DNA of 64,000 bases, from contig NZ_CP114904.1 of assembly GCF_027497215.1 (NCBI RefSeq), positions 1,054,001 through 1,118,000 of the forward strand. The letters run 5' to 3'. Shown here piece by piece: positions 15,377-25,915 of the stretch (within the stretch, counting starts at the first letter, position 1; the number at the start of each line of letters is the position of its first letter). The DNA is from Micromonospora sp. WMMD812. Lineage in GTDB: Bacteria; Actinomycetota; Actinomycetes; Mycobacteriales; Micromonosporaceae. The notes beneath the pieces are model-generated. The model was given only the letters and a program-made list of their open reading frames with translations. It searched no databases and was not told where the DNA came from. The position numbers were made by a program, and so were the translations under genes.

Positions 15377-16074
15377 GGCCGTCGCCGTTGCCGCCGGCGG
15401 GCGGCCGCGAAGCCGGCCGCGCCCAGCAGTAGCACAACGCCGCTGATGAGCTGCGGCACCGCGAAGTGCGCCCGGATTCCCCAGTGGGACGGTCCCCAGC
15501 CGGAGTTCATCGGCAGCACCAGCAGCACCAACGCCAGGTAGCCGGCGGTGAACAGCAGCAGCCCGAGGTTGCGCTCCAGCCGTGCCAGCACTAGCAACGC
15601 GAGCCCGATCATGCCCCACGGCGCGAGAAGCCGGTCCAGCACGAACCACCAGTACGGCAGCGGGTCCATCGGCGCCGGGTGGTTCGAGAAGTACAGGGCG
15701 GCGGCCACCCACGCGGCAGTGAACAGGGCGGTCGTCGCGGCACCGGTGATCGTGTAGGGCAGGACCCGGGCACCCAGCCCCCGCGCCCGCGCGGCCCGCA
15801 CGTAACAGACGGCGATGACCGCGTACGCCAGCAGCAGCGCCGGCGGCCAGTAGTACAGCACGCCCCGGCGCGCGAACTGGCAGCTGCCGTCGGGGTAGCA
15901 GTGCTCCGTCATGCCGAACCAGTCGAACGGGATCCCTACGAGCGTCACCGCGGCGAGCACCAGCAGCGCGAACCAGGTCATCCGCTGGTCAACCCGCACC
16001 CGATGGGCGAGGTTGCGCACGTCGGACAGCAGCCGGCGAGGATCGCCGCCGACGGGCACCGAGTCGGTAGTCAT
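15373..16074 (-). CDS. Six-TM membrane protein of unknown function
   Basis: A 233-aa membrane protein with about six hydrophobic segments at roughly 35-58, 78-100, 112-136, 150-172, 176-196 and 203-224, and a basic C-terminal tail (ARRRQRRRP). I do not recognise a family. The external loop with two Cys (EHCYPDGSCQ) could form a disulfide. It is the first gene of the membrane-protein/regulator/hydrolase operon. ATG 16074 gives MTTDSVPVGG; an in-frame ATG at 16101 would add nine residues and overlap the likely promoter. Confidence 0.7.
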   Translation of the reverse strand: MTTDSVPVGGDPRRLLSDVRNLAHRVRVDQRMTWFALLVLAAVTLVGIPFDWFGMTEHCYPDGSCQFARRGVLYYWPPALLLAYAVIAVCYVRAARARGLGARVLPYTITGAATTALFTAAWVAAALYFSNHPAPMDPLPYWWFVLDRLLAPWGMIGLALLVLARLERNLGLLLFTAGYLALVLLVLPMNSGWGPSHWGIRAHFAVPQLISGVVLLLGAAGFAAARRRQRRRP

Positions 16075-16157
16075 GCCAATAGGTTTCCATGGCAAACTCA
16101 TTGGCGCTAGTGCTAGGTTGGCGAAAGGTTGTCCGCATGATCGACGGGAGATGCAGC

Positions 16158-16503
16158 GTGGCGAGGGTCCAAGTTCAGGCGGTCATCGACGCTCCGCCCG
16201 ACCCCGTGTGGGACGCCGTCGCCGATATCGGCGCCGTCACCGCACGCTGCTGCCCGGACGGGTCACGGACACGCAGGTCGAGGGAGACACCCGGATCCTC
16301 ACCATGCCGGATGGCTCACGGATCCGTGAGCTGATCGTCTTGATCGATCACTCCATCCGCCCCAGGCATACGCGGTCGTCGAGGGGCAAGGGCTGCCTGT
16401 GACGTACCACTACGCCGAGCTCCAGGTAGTCGACGAAGGCGACCGCAGTCGCTTGGTCTGGACCACCGCTGTACTGCCGCACGCCATGGCGGATTCTCAC
16501 TAA
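16158..16503 (+). pseudogene. Broken SRPBCC (polyketide cyclase/START-like) gene
   Basis: The translation begins ARVQVQAVIDAPPDPVWDAVADIGAV, the normal start of an SRPBCC ligand-binding protein. It then continues in a second frame from about 16228 (TLLPGRVTDTQVEGDTRIL, then MPDGSRIREL) and in a third frame from about 16360 (QAYAVVEGQGLPVTYHYAEL, then RLVWTTAVLPH). At least two frameshifts are therefore present. The third frame ends at TAA 16501-16503 inside an IS-like end repeat, so the C-terminus is probably also lost. It is decayed, not functional. Confidence 0.78.
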
Positions 16504-16563
16504 CTTGGGCCACTGCAGCTCAGGAGCTATCCGTGTGGCTCAGGTCAACTGAGAAATGACACG
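16493..16563 (-). repeat. Insertion-sequence-like end, right side
   Basis: Bases 16536-16563 read on the minus strand as CGTGTCATTTCTCA...TGAGCCA, the inverted counterpart of the terminus at 13293. A further repeat in the plus direction (ATTCTCACTAACTTGGGCCAC, 16493-16513) matches the internal repeats at 13321 and 13350. It cuts the SRPBCC gene and stops 9 bases before the UvrA-like stop codon. The mixed orientations suggest more than one insertion event. Confidence 0.42.
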
Positions 16564-16571
16564 GGTGCCGG

Positions 16572-18956
<2,385 letters not shown>

Positions 18957-19294
18957 GCTGTTCGTCTCTCCATCTGTGCGGCGGGCCGCCGTCGTCTTCG
19001 TCGGCGTCGCCTGGCTTGATCTGATCACGGTCGAGCGGTATGTCTGGTTCTGGGTCGTCGGCGCGACGGTGGCGGTGCGGCTGATCGGCGACGCCGGGCG
19101 GGCTGGCGTGGGCCGGGTCGCCGTCGGCGCAGGAACCACGGTAGCCGCGCCGCCGCGGTCCGTGGAGTCCCGGCGCGCCCGGCCGGGCGTCGGGCCGGCG
19201 GGCGGCCGTCGCGCCTCGGCTCACGGTCGGACGGCTCGGTCGCCTCGCGCGCAGGTGCGGCGCGGGGGCTCCGGAATCGGCGGTGCGCCGCGGC
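18957..19294. other. 338-bp intergenic region upstream of the UvrA-like gene
   Basis: This region holds the ribosome site of the UvrA-like gene (GGAGAG, read on the minus strand) and presumably its promoter. I see no coding unit, terminator hairpin or strong palindrome. An antisense frame beginning at about 18955 is hydrophobic at first but quickly becomes Arg/Pro-rich and was not called. Confidence 0.5.
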
Positions 19295-19705
19295 TCAGCG
19301 AAGCTCGTTGACGCGGATGAGGTTGCCCGTGGGATCACGGAACGCGCAGTCGCGCACGCCGTAGGGCTGCTCGGTCGGCTCCTGGACGACGTCGGCGCCG
19401 CTGGCCTGCAGGCGGTCGAAGACGCCGTCGAGGTCGTCGGTGGCCAGGGTGACGGCGCCGTAGCTGCCCTTGGCGATCAGCTCGAGGATGGTGCGGCGCT
19501 CGTCGTCGGTGATGCCGGGGTCGGCGGCCGGCGGGTGCAGGACGATGGAGGTGCCCGGCTGGTCGACGGGACCGACCGTGATCCAGCGCATCCCCTCGTA
19601 GCCGACGTCGTTGCGGACCTCGAAGCCGAGGGTGTCGCGGTAGAACGCCAGGGCGGCGTCGGCGTCGGTGTGCGGGAGGAAGGCGTAGTGGATGGTGATG
19701 TTCAT
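19295..19705 (-). CDS. VOC-superfamily (glyoxalase-like) protein
   Basis: A 136-aa single-domain vicinal-oxygen-chelate protein. It shows the repeated beta-alpha-beta layout: LPHTDADAALAFYRDTLGFEV and, in the second half, TDDLDGVFDRLQASGADVV then RDPTGNLIRV with the conserved metal-site Glu near the end (NELR). ATG 19705 (MNITIHYAF) is preferred; GTG 19714 would add three residues. The AraC-type gene ends 14 bp upstream, so the two are one unit. A role in binding or modifying a small toxic molecule is possible but unproven. Confidence 0.85.
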   Translation of the reverse strand: MNITIHYAFLPHTDADAALAFYRDTLGFEVRNDVGYEGMRWITVGPVDQPGTSIVLHPPAADPGITDDERRTILELIAKGSYGAVTLATDDLDGVFDRLQASGADVVQEPTEQPYGVRDCAFRDPTGNLIRVNELR

Positions 19706-19719
19706 GGGGGTCACGCTAG

Positions 19720-20160
19720 CTACGGCGCGGTGACGGGTGCTTCTCGATTCCTGACCGGTCTGGTCACCTGCTTCGAGAGGCAGGAGGGGATCTCCGCCGC
19801 CGCGTCGGCCGCCCGGGCGCGGTAGGTGCTCGGTGGCACCCCGACCAGTTCGGTGAAGCGGGTGCTGAAGGTGCCCAGCGATGAACAGCCGACCGCGAAA
19901 CAGACGTCGGTGACGCTGAGGTCGCCCCGGCGCAGCAGCGCCATGGCGCGTTCGATGCGCCGCGTCATGAGGTAGGAGTACGGCGATTCGCCGTACGCCT
20001 GCCGGAACTGGCGGCTGAGGTGTCCGGCGGACATGTTCACGCCGCGGGCGAGCGCCTCCACGTCCAGCGGTTGCGCGAACTCCCGGTCCATCCGGTCGCG
20101 AACGCGGCGCAGACGGGCGAGGTCGTTCAGGCGCTGTTCCTCAGCGGAGGTGCTGGTCAC
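19720..20160 (-). CDS. AraC-family regulator, DNA-binding domain only
   Basis: A 146-aa protein made almost entirely of the double HTH of AraC/XylS. The first helix set is PLDVEALARGVNMSAGHLSRQFRQAYGESPYSYLMTRRIERA, split around residues 35-75, and the second is LSVTDVCFAVGCSSLGTFSTRFTELVG near 85-115. There is no sensor domain, so it may act constitutively or through a partner. GTG 20160 is used; TTG 20166 is an alternative. It is followed by the VOC gene and then, further down, the UvrA-like gene. Confidence 0.85.
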   Translation of the reverse strand: MTSTSAEEQRLNDLARLRRVRDRMDREFAQPLDVEALARGVNMSAGHLSRQFRQAYGESPYSYLMTRRIERAMALLRRGDLSVTDVCFAVGCSSLGTFSTRFTELVGVPPSTYRARAADAAAEIPSCLSKQVTRPVRNREAPVTAP

Positions 20161-20265
20161 ACCCAAGATCGTGCCATGTCGGGCCGAAGTTGCCCAGCGG
20201 CTCTCCCCCGTCGTCGCGTCGCCGCGGGCACCCCGGCGGGGTGACCCGCGGCGACGCGGGTGCGG

Positions 20266-21861
20266 TCAGGACCAGGACACCTGCGGGGACGGGTAGAAGT
20301 CGACGCCCTGCGCGCGCCAGCGGGGTGCCTGCTCCCCCAGCCGGGCGCGGAACGCCTCCCAGTCGTGGCTGCCGGCCGTCGACCAGCCGAGTTCGGCGAT
20401 CGCGGGCAGGCGCGGGAACGCCATGTACTCGATGTCGTCGAGCGTGCGCAGCGTCTCCGACCACAGGGGCGCCTCGACGCCGAGGATCGCCGACTCGCCG
20501 ACGCCGGTCACCCGGGTCGCCGGGTCCCAGTCGTACGCGTCGCGGACCTCGATGTAGGCGGCCCAGGACAGGCCGAGTCGGGTGTTGGGGTCGTACTTCA
20601 TGTCGAGGTACGCCTTGTTCGCGGGCGACATGACGACCTTGTTGCCGCGGGCGGCGGCCTCGGCGAGGTCGGCGTTGGTGCGGCCGGTGCCCCAGAACTG
20701 GGCCACGACGTCGGTCGGCGGGTCGACCTGCATGACCTCGTTCCAGCCCGAGGCGCGCTTGCCGTACTTGCTGACCATCGGGAGGACCCGCTGCATGAAG
20801 GTGCGGTAGTCCTCGTCGGTGGTGGCGTGCGCCTCGTCGCCGCCGACGTGCAGGAACGGGCCGGGGGTGATCGCGGCGACCTCACGGATGACGTCCTCGA
20901 CGAACCGGTAGGTGAGTTCGTCGTCGATGCACAGCGAGCTGTAGCCGACGGCGATGTCGGTACGCGGCGGCGGGGCGACGCCGTCGCAGTTGAGTTCGGC
21001 GTACGTCGACTGGGCGGCGTTGGTGTGCCCCGGCATGTCGATCTCGGGGACGATCGTGATGTGCCGTGCGGCGGCGTAGGCGACGACGGCCTTGTAGTCG
21101 GCCTTGGTGAGGTAACCGGGGCCGACGCCGTCGACACCGGTGCCGGGGCCGCCGCCGACGGTGGTGAGCCGCGGCCAGGAGTCGATCTGGATGCGCCAGC
21201 CCTGGTCGTCGGTCAGGTGCAGGTGCAGGTAGTTGATTTTGTACTGGCTGAGCAGGTCGACGTAGGCGTTGATCTCGGGGACGGTGTGGAAGTGCCGGGC
21301 GATGTCGAGCATCGCCCCCCGGTACGCGAAGCGCGGGTGGTCGACGATCCGGCCGCCGGGCACGCTCCAGGTGACCCGCTGCCGGGTGGGCGCCTCGATC
21401 TTCGCGGGCAGCAGTTGGCGCAGCGTCTGCGTTCCGGCGAACAGGCCGGCCTCGCTGTTCGCCCGGATGGTCACCCGGCGCTGGGTCACGTCGAGTTGGT
21501 AGCCCTCCTGGCCGACGCGCGCGTCGGCGCCGCCGATGAGCAGGGCGATCTCGGGCAGTGGTGTCGAGCGGATCGGCAGGACCGGCAGTGGGTAGCCGGT
21601 CGCGGGGCGCAGGGTGTCGGCGAGTTGCCGTCCCACCCGCCAGGCGGCGGCTGAGCCGGGTGCGGTGCGGATGATGGTGTGTGGGCGGAGCGTGAACGCG
21701 TCCCGGGCGTCGGGGCGGGTCTCGACCGGTGCGGGGATGACATCGCTCAGCTGCCGTTCCGGGGCGGCCGGCGTGGCGGCGGCCGGGGCTCCCGGGAGGA
21801 CGATCGGCAGTCCGAGTGCGGCTATGGCCAGCAGCCGCGTCATGGTGTTCCGGCGACGCAT
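20266..21861 (-). CDS. Secreted beta-N-acetylhexosaminidase (GH20)
   Basis: A 531-aa exported glycosidase. A signal peptide (about 1-29, ending AAA/T) is followed by the GH20b domain (about 40-170) and the TIM-barrel GH20 domain (about 175-515). Catalytic Asp342-Glu343 are in HVGGDEAH, and substrate-binding motifs include HLHLTDDQGWR and PEIDMPGHTN. It releases terminal GlcNAc/GalNAc, for example from chitin oligomers or cell-wall fragments. ATG 21861 has GGAGG at a 7-9 base spacing (minus strand); the longer frame upstream has no such site. Confidence 0.94.
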   Translation of the reverse strand: MRRRNTMTRLLAIAALGLPIVLPGAPAAATPAAPERQLSDVIPAPVETRPDARDAFTLRPHTIIRTAPGSAAAWRVGRQLADTLRPATGYPLPVLPIRSTPLPEIALLIGGADARVGQEGYQLDVTQRRVTIRANSEAGLFAGTQTLRQLLPAKIEAPTRQRVTWSVPGGRIVDHPRFAYRGAMLDIARHFHTVPEINAYVDLLSQYKINYLHLHLTDDQGWRIQIDSWPRLTTVGGGPGTGVDGVGPGYLTKADYKAVVAYAAARHITIVPEIDMPGHTNAAQSTYAELNCDGVAPPPRTDIAVGYSSLCIDDELTYRFVEDVIREVAAITPGPFLHVGGDEAHATTDEDYRTFMQRVLPMVSKYGKRASGWNEVMQVDPPTDVVAQFWGTGRTNADLAEAAARGNKVVMSPANKAYLDMKYDPNTRLGLSWAAYIEVRDAYDWDPATRVTGVGESAILGVEAPLWSETLRTLDDIEYMAFPRLPAIAELGWSTAGSHDWEAFRARLGEQAPRWRAQGVDFYPSPQVSWS

Positions 21862-22145
21862 GAATACCTCCGGACCTTGTCGTGATCGGCGGCGATCGAT
21901 CAGTTCCCGCACGCTACCCGCGCCGGGCCCGGACTGTAAACCTTCCTTATCGTGGTTGGACGTCGGCGTCCCCGTGCGCGCCGATCACACCGGACGGGCT
22001 GGCCTTGTCCCTCCCGCCAGCGGCGCCGGCACGGCGATCGGGGCCGGAGGCGCGGCGATTCGCCTGTGGTGAAAGGGACACCGAGCGTTGCGCCGGATCC
22101 CGTGATGGGCAATCATCGATCTCACCTGCGCCAGGGGGAGGTCGC

Positions 22146-23282
22146 GTGGGCAAGCGGATCGCGGGGGTCTTCCGTCGCCGTCTGCGCTGGCGCCTGCGCC
22201 GGGTCGCCGGTTCCCTGGCGCTGGTGGTGCTGTCCGTGGCGCTGCTCGCGTGGGGTCGGGCCGAGGACGGCTACGACCGCGACGTGCTGCTCAACATCGG
22301 TGCCAGCGTCGTCATCGTCGCGCTCACGTACGCGATCTTCGATCCGCTCTTCGAGGAGCTGCGGCGGTCCCGCGTGGAGGAGCATCCACGCCTGGACGAC
22401 GAGGAGTTCAGCGCGCACGTGGCCGGCGCGACCAGCGTGGTGGCGATCATGGATACGGGAAGTCACCTGCTCGAGGGCGGTGGCCGTGAGCGCTTCCTGA
22501 ACGCGCTGCGGGCGGCGCTCGGCAACGGGGTGGTCGTCCGGGTCCTGCTGCTCGACCCGGACTCGGCCGCGGCGTCGCAGCGGGCGGAGGAGATCAGGCC
22601 GGTGGACGTGCGCAGGGTGTTGGTGGACAATCTGCGCCGGCTCAACGAGTTCGCGACGTCGCTCGACAAGGGGCTGCGGGCGAGGTTCCACGTGCGCATC
22701 TACGACGCGTCGCCGTCGATCCACATGTTCCGGTGGGACGACAAGGCCCTGATCTCGTTCTTTCCGATCGGGGCGCGGGCGTCGGCGTCGCCGCACCTCG
22801 AGGTGTTCATGGCCAGTCCGCTCGGTGACTTCGTGGAGAGCCGCTTCGACGAGTTGTGGCGCCATCCCAGCACGCGGCACCTCGACGAGTACGTCTGCCT
22901 GCCGTTGACGGTCAGCCACGGCTCGACGGTGCTGCGCTCCTGTGCGGTGCACTTCGTCGCCGAGGGTGACGAGTGGTGCATCGACGGATCGCCGATGGTG
23001 GACCAGTTGACCGACCACGGCACCGGCCCACTGGAGGTGCGGCTGTCCCGGTCGTTGGCCGTGAACGGCTGGTCGGGCACGTCGTTCCGGCTGGTGCGGG
23101 TCGACGGCGACGAGGAACGGATGCGGGTGCTGGCGTTGTTCGACGCGAAGTACGGCCCGCGGAACGTCACCGGTCCGGGTCGGGCCCGCATCGCGTTGCG
23201 GCTGATCCCGACGCTGGAGCTCGTGAGCGGCGTCGGCGACGGTGGGTCGGGCGACGGCGCGGAGGTGTCCGGCACCGCGTGA
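22146..23282 (+). CDS. Two-TM membrane-anchored protein of unknown function
   Basis: A 378-aa protein. The basic N-terminus (GKRIAGVFRRRLRWRLRR) is followed by two TM helices at about 21-38 and 50-68. A large cytoplasmic domain begins with SVVAIMDTGSHLLEGGGRERFLNALRAALGNG, split around residues 100-135. The order of a strand, an MDTGSH turn, and then VVVRVLLLDPDS resembles phospholipase-D-like folds, but no HKD motif is present. GTG 22146 has AGGGGGAGG just upstream. I do not recognise a characterised homologue. Confidence 0.7.
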   Translation: MGKRIAGVFRRRLRWRLRRVAGSLALVVLSVALLAWGRAEDGYDRDVLLNIGASVVIVALTYAIFDPLFEELRRSRVEEHPRLDDEEFSAHVAGATSVVAIMDTGSHLLEGGGRERFLNALRAALGNGVVVRVLLLDPDSAAASQRAEEIRPVDVRRVLVDNLRRLNEFATSLDKGLRARFHVRIYDASPSIHMFRWDDKALISFFPIGARASASPHLEVFMASPLGDFVESRFDELWRHPSTRHLDEYVCLPLTVSHGSTVLRSCAVHFVAEGDEWCIDGSPMVDQLTDHGTGPLEVRLSRSLAVNGWSGTSFRLVRVDGDEERMRVLALFDAKYGPRNVTGPGRARIALRLIPTLELVSGVGDGGSGDGAEVSGTA

Positions 23283-23315
23283 CGGGTCCCGTCGCGGTCG
23301 CCGGCGGGGCGCCCG

Positions 23316-24056
23316 TCAGGCAGTCCCGGGTCGGCGGGCCAGCACCAGGGTGGTGCGCAGGTCGAGCACGACCGTGCCGCCGAACCCGTCGACCAGGGCG
23401 CGGACGGCGTCGAGGGCGCGGGCCCGCTCGTCGACCGGGCGGGTGCGGAACGGCCCGAAGGTGCCGATCAGCTGCTGGTACCGGTCGGTGGTCAACGGCA
23501 GGTGCCGGCTGGTCGTCTCGGTTCGGACGTCGGTGAACAGGCCGCTGGCGATGATGTCGTCGTGCAGCCAGGTCGGGGGCCGGTCGCGGACGGTGGGGTC
23601 GATCGCCCGGAGGGTGGCATCGATCGCGGCGGCCTGGTCCGGGTCGGCGTAGGCGTACCGGTGGCCGAAGGCGGCGAGGGTGCCGCCGGGGGTGAGCGCG
23701 GCGTGGGCGCGCGGGTTGCGGGTGGCGGGGTCGAGCCAGTGCCAGGCCAGCGCGGCGGCGATCAGGGGTACGCCGCCGGCGGGTGGCCGCCACTGCTCGA
23801 AGCTCTCGGTGCGGACCTGGACCTGAGGGTGCTTCGCGGTGAGCCGGGCCGCCATCCGGGGGTCCGGTTCCAGGCAGGTGATCGGCGCGCCGAGGCGCAG
23901 CAGCACGTCGGTGCCCTTGCCGGTGCCGGCGCCGATCTCGACCACGTGCGCCGGGGCGGTGCCGTGGTAGTCGAGGATCGTGCGGGCGATCTCGGTGGGA
24001 TAGCCGGGGCGGACGTCGTCGTAGACGTGGGCGACCTCGCCGAAGACCATGCGCAC
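23316..24056 (-). CDS. Class I SAM-dependent methyltransferase
   Basis: A 246-aa methyltransferase. The SAM-binding motif I is VVEIGAGTGKGT (about 38-49), followed by acidic motif II ITCLEPDP (about 59-66). AALAWHWLDP matches the post-motif segment common in ubiquinone/SAM methyltransferase-like proteins of actinomycetes. GTG 24056 gives VRMVFGEVAHVYDDVRPGYP; ATG 24050 is also possible. It is convergent with the two-TM protein gene and divergent from the MFS transporter. The substrate is unknown. Confidence 0.87.
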   Translation of the reverse strand: MRMVFGEVAHVYDDVRPGYPTEIARTILDYHGTAPAHVVEIGAGTGKGTDVLLRLGAPITCLEPDPRMAARLTAKHPQVQVRTESFEQWRPPAGGVPLIAAALAWHWLDPATRNPRAHAALTPGGTLAAFGHRYAYADPDQAAAIDATLRAIDPTVRDRPPTWLHDDIIASGLFTDVRTETTSRHLPLTTDRYQQLIGTFGPFRTRPVDERARALDAVRALVDGFGGTVVLDLRTTLVLARRPGTA

Positions 24057-24273
24057 GCCGTCATCCTGGCACGCGGCGGAGCGCGCCGGCGTCCGCGCGG
24101 CGCGGAGCATGCCGGCGTCCGCGCGACGCGCGTCGACCTGTGCGGGTCGACCGTTCGGCTCACCGGAACGACCGTCCGGCGACGATCCGGTTTGTATACG
24201 GTTTTCCGCGGCCGGTCCGCGGGGGCATGAAGTGGGGAGGATTTTCCATCCTCACCGGAGAGGAAGCATCGAC

Positions 24274-25692
24274 ATGCTTTCCGCACTCGATCGTCGGCAC
24301 ACCGTCGCGCCGCCGGGGTACAGCCGCTGGCTGATCCCCCCGGCGGCGTTGGCGATCCATCTCTGCATCGGGCAGGTCTACGCGACGAGCGTGTACAAGA
24401 ACTCGCTCATCGCGCACTTCGACACGAGTCAGACCGCGATCGGCATCATCTTCAGCATCGCGATCGTGATGCTCGGGTTGTCGGCCGCGGTGGCGGGCAC
24501 GTGGGTGGAGGCGAACGGGCCGCGGAAGGCGATGTTCGTCTCCGCGTCCTTCTGGGCGGCCGGCTTCCTGGTCGGGGCGCTGGGAATCGCGACGCGGCAG
24601 TTGTGGCTGCTGTACCTGGGGTACGGGCTGCTGGGCGGCATCGGCCTGGGCATCGGCTACATCTCCCCCGTGTCCACGTTGATCAAGTGGTTCCCGGACC
24701 GGCCCGGGCTGGCGACCGGTCTGGCGATCATGGGTTTCGGTGGTGGCGCGATGGTCGCCTCTCCCCTGTCCCGGCAGTTGCTGTCGTTCTACGACCCGGG
24801 CTACGACCCGGCCAACGCGGGCTCGACGGCGTCCGGCGGCGCGCTGGTGTGGCTGTTCGTGACGCTGGGCATCGGCTACTTCCTGGTCATGATGTTCGGG
24901 GTGTTCAACGTGCGGGTGCCGGCGCCGGACTGGCGGCCGGCGGGCTTCGACCCGGCGCAGGTGGCGGCGAAGCCGTTGGTGACCGCGGCGAACGTGTCGG
25001 CGGCGAACGCGGTGAAGACCCGGTCGTTCTGGCTGCTGTGGGTGGTGCTGTTCTGCAACGTGACCGCCGGCATCGGGATCCTGGAGCAGGCGAGTCCGAT
25101 GATCCAGGACTTCTTCCGCGACAACGGCGTCTCGGCGGTGTCCGTGGCCGCGGCCGGTGGCTTCGTCGGTCTGCTGTCGCTGTTCAACATGGCGGGCCGG
25201 TTCGTGTGGTCGTCCACGTCGGACGTGATCGGCCGTAGGCCGATCTACATGCTGTACCTGGGTGTCGGCATGGTGCTGTACGCGCTGCTGGCGGCGGTGG
25301 GGCACTCGGCGACGGCGTTGTTCGTGCTGTTGGCGTGCGTGATCCTCTCGTTCTACGGCGGCGGGTTCGCGACGGTGCCGGCGTACCTGCGGGACCTGTT
25401 CGGCACGTTCCAGGTGGGCGCGATCCACGGGCGGCTGTTGACGGCGTGGTCCGCGGCGGGGATCGCCGGGCCGCTGATCGTGAACGGGTTCCTGGACGCG
25501 CAGGGCGAGCCGGGGACGTTGACGGCGGCGGCGTACCGGCCGGCGCTGTTCACGATGGTCGGGGTGTTGGCGGTGGGGTTCGTCGCCAACCTGCTGATCC
25601 GGCCGGTCCCCGACCGGTTCCACGAGCGGACCCTGCGGGACCCCGACGGTGAGGTCGAGCCGGCGACGGCGGAGAGGAGCGGTACGCGATGA
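24274..25692 (+). CDS. MFS transporter, oxalate/formate antiporter (OFA) family
   Basis: A 472-aa protein with 12 predicted TM helices. OFA-like features are HLCIGQVYATSVYKN at the first helix, GIGLGIGYISPVSTLIKWFPDRPGLATG around helix 4-5 (written here as a split motif near residues 125-155), and a second-half GRFVWSSTSDVIGRR loop. It has GAGAGGA at about 8 bases before ATG 24274. Its TGA overlaps the ATG of a 40-aa membrane peptide, its likely small subunit. No oxalate-degrading genes (frc, oxc) are nearby, so the real substrate is probably another carboxylate. Confidence 0.88.
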   Translation: MLSALDRRHTVAPPGYSRWLIPPAALAIHLCIGQVYATSVYKNSLIAHFDTSQTAIGIIFSIAIVMLGLSAAVAGTWVEANGPRKAMFVSASFWAAGFLVGALGIATRQLWLLYLGYGLLGGIGLGIGYISPVSTLIKWFPDRPGLATGLAIMGFGGGAMVASPLSRQLLSFYDPGYDPANAGSTASGGALVWLFVTLGIGYFLVMMFGVFNVRVPAPDWRPAGFDPAQVAAKPLVTAANVSAANAVKTRSFWLLWVVLFCNVTAGIGILEQASPMIQDFFRDNGVSAVSVAAAGGFVGLLSLFNMAGRFVWSSTSDVIGRRPIYMLYLGVGMVLYALLAAVGHSATALFVLLACVILSFYGGGFATVPAYLRDLFGTFQVGAIHGRLLTAWSAAGIAGPLIVNGFLDAQGEPGTLTAAAYRPALFTMVGVLAVGFVANLLIRPVPDRFHERTLRDPDGEVEPATAERSGTR

Positions 25693-25811
25693 ACGGCAAC
25701 CCGCGCGGGCAGCAGGCCCGACTGTGGATCTCCTGGCTGGTGGTGTCGGTGCTGCTGGGCTACGGCGTGGTCCAGACGGTGATCACGGCGGCGAAGTTGT
25801 TCACGAGCTGA
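25689..25811 (+). CDS. MFS transporter small subunit (40 aa)
   Basis: A 40-residue peptide, MNGNPRGQQARLWISWLVV..., with one hydrophobic helix (about 13-33) and a short polar tail. Its ATG overlaps the TGA of the OFA-type transporter (ATGA, 25689-25692), the classic arrangement for translational coupling of interacting proteins. Small partners of this kind are known beside OFA transporters in actinomycetes and are annotated as MFS small subunits. It is too short to be found by length-limited gene callers. Confidence 0.72.
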   Translation: MNGNPRGQQARLWISWLVVSVLLGYGVVQTVITAAKLFTS

Positions 25812-25915
25812 CGACCGAGCCCTCCGCCCCCCTCCCCGCGATCGTGCCCGTGACGGCCGGGCCTAGCGCCCGGAATCAGGGCCGAAACCGCACGGTCGCG
25901 GGGCCGGGGCGGGCG

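Noticed and set aside
18957..19294. Hydrophobic antisense frame upstream of the UvrA-like gene
   Set aside because: Only the first part is hydrophobic; it then becomes Arg/Pro-rich and has no ribosome site.
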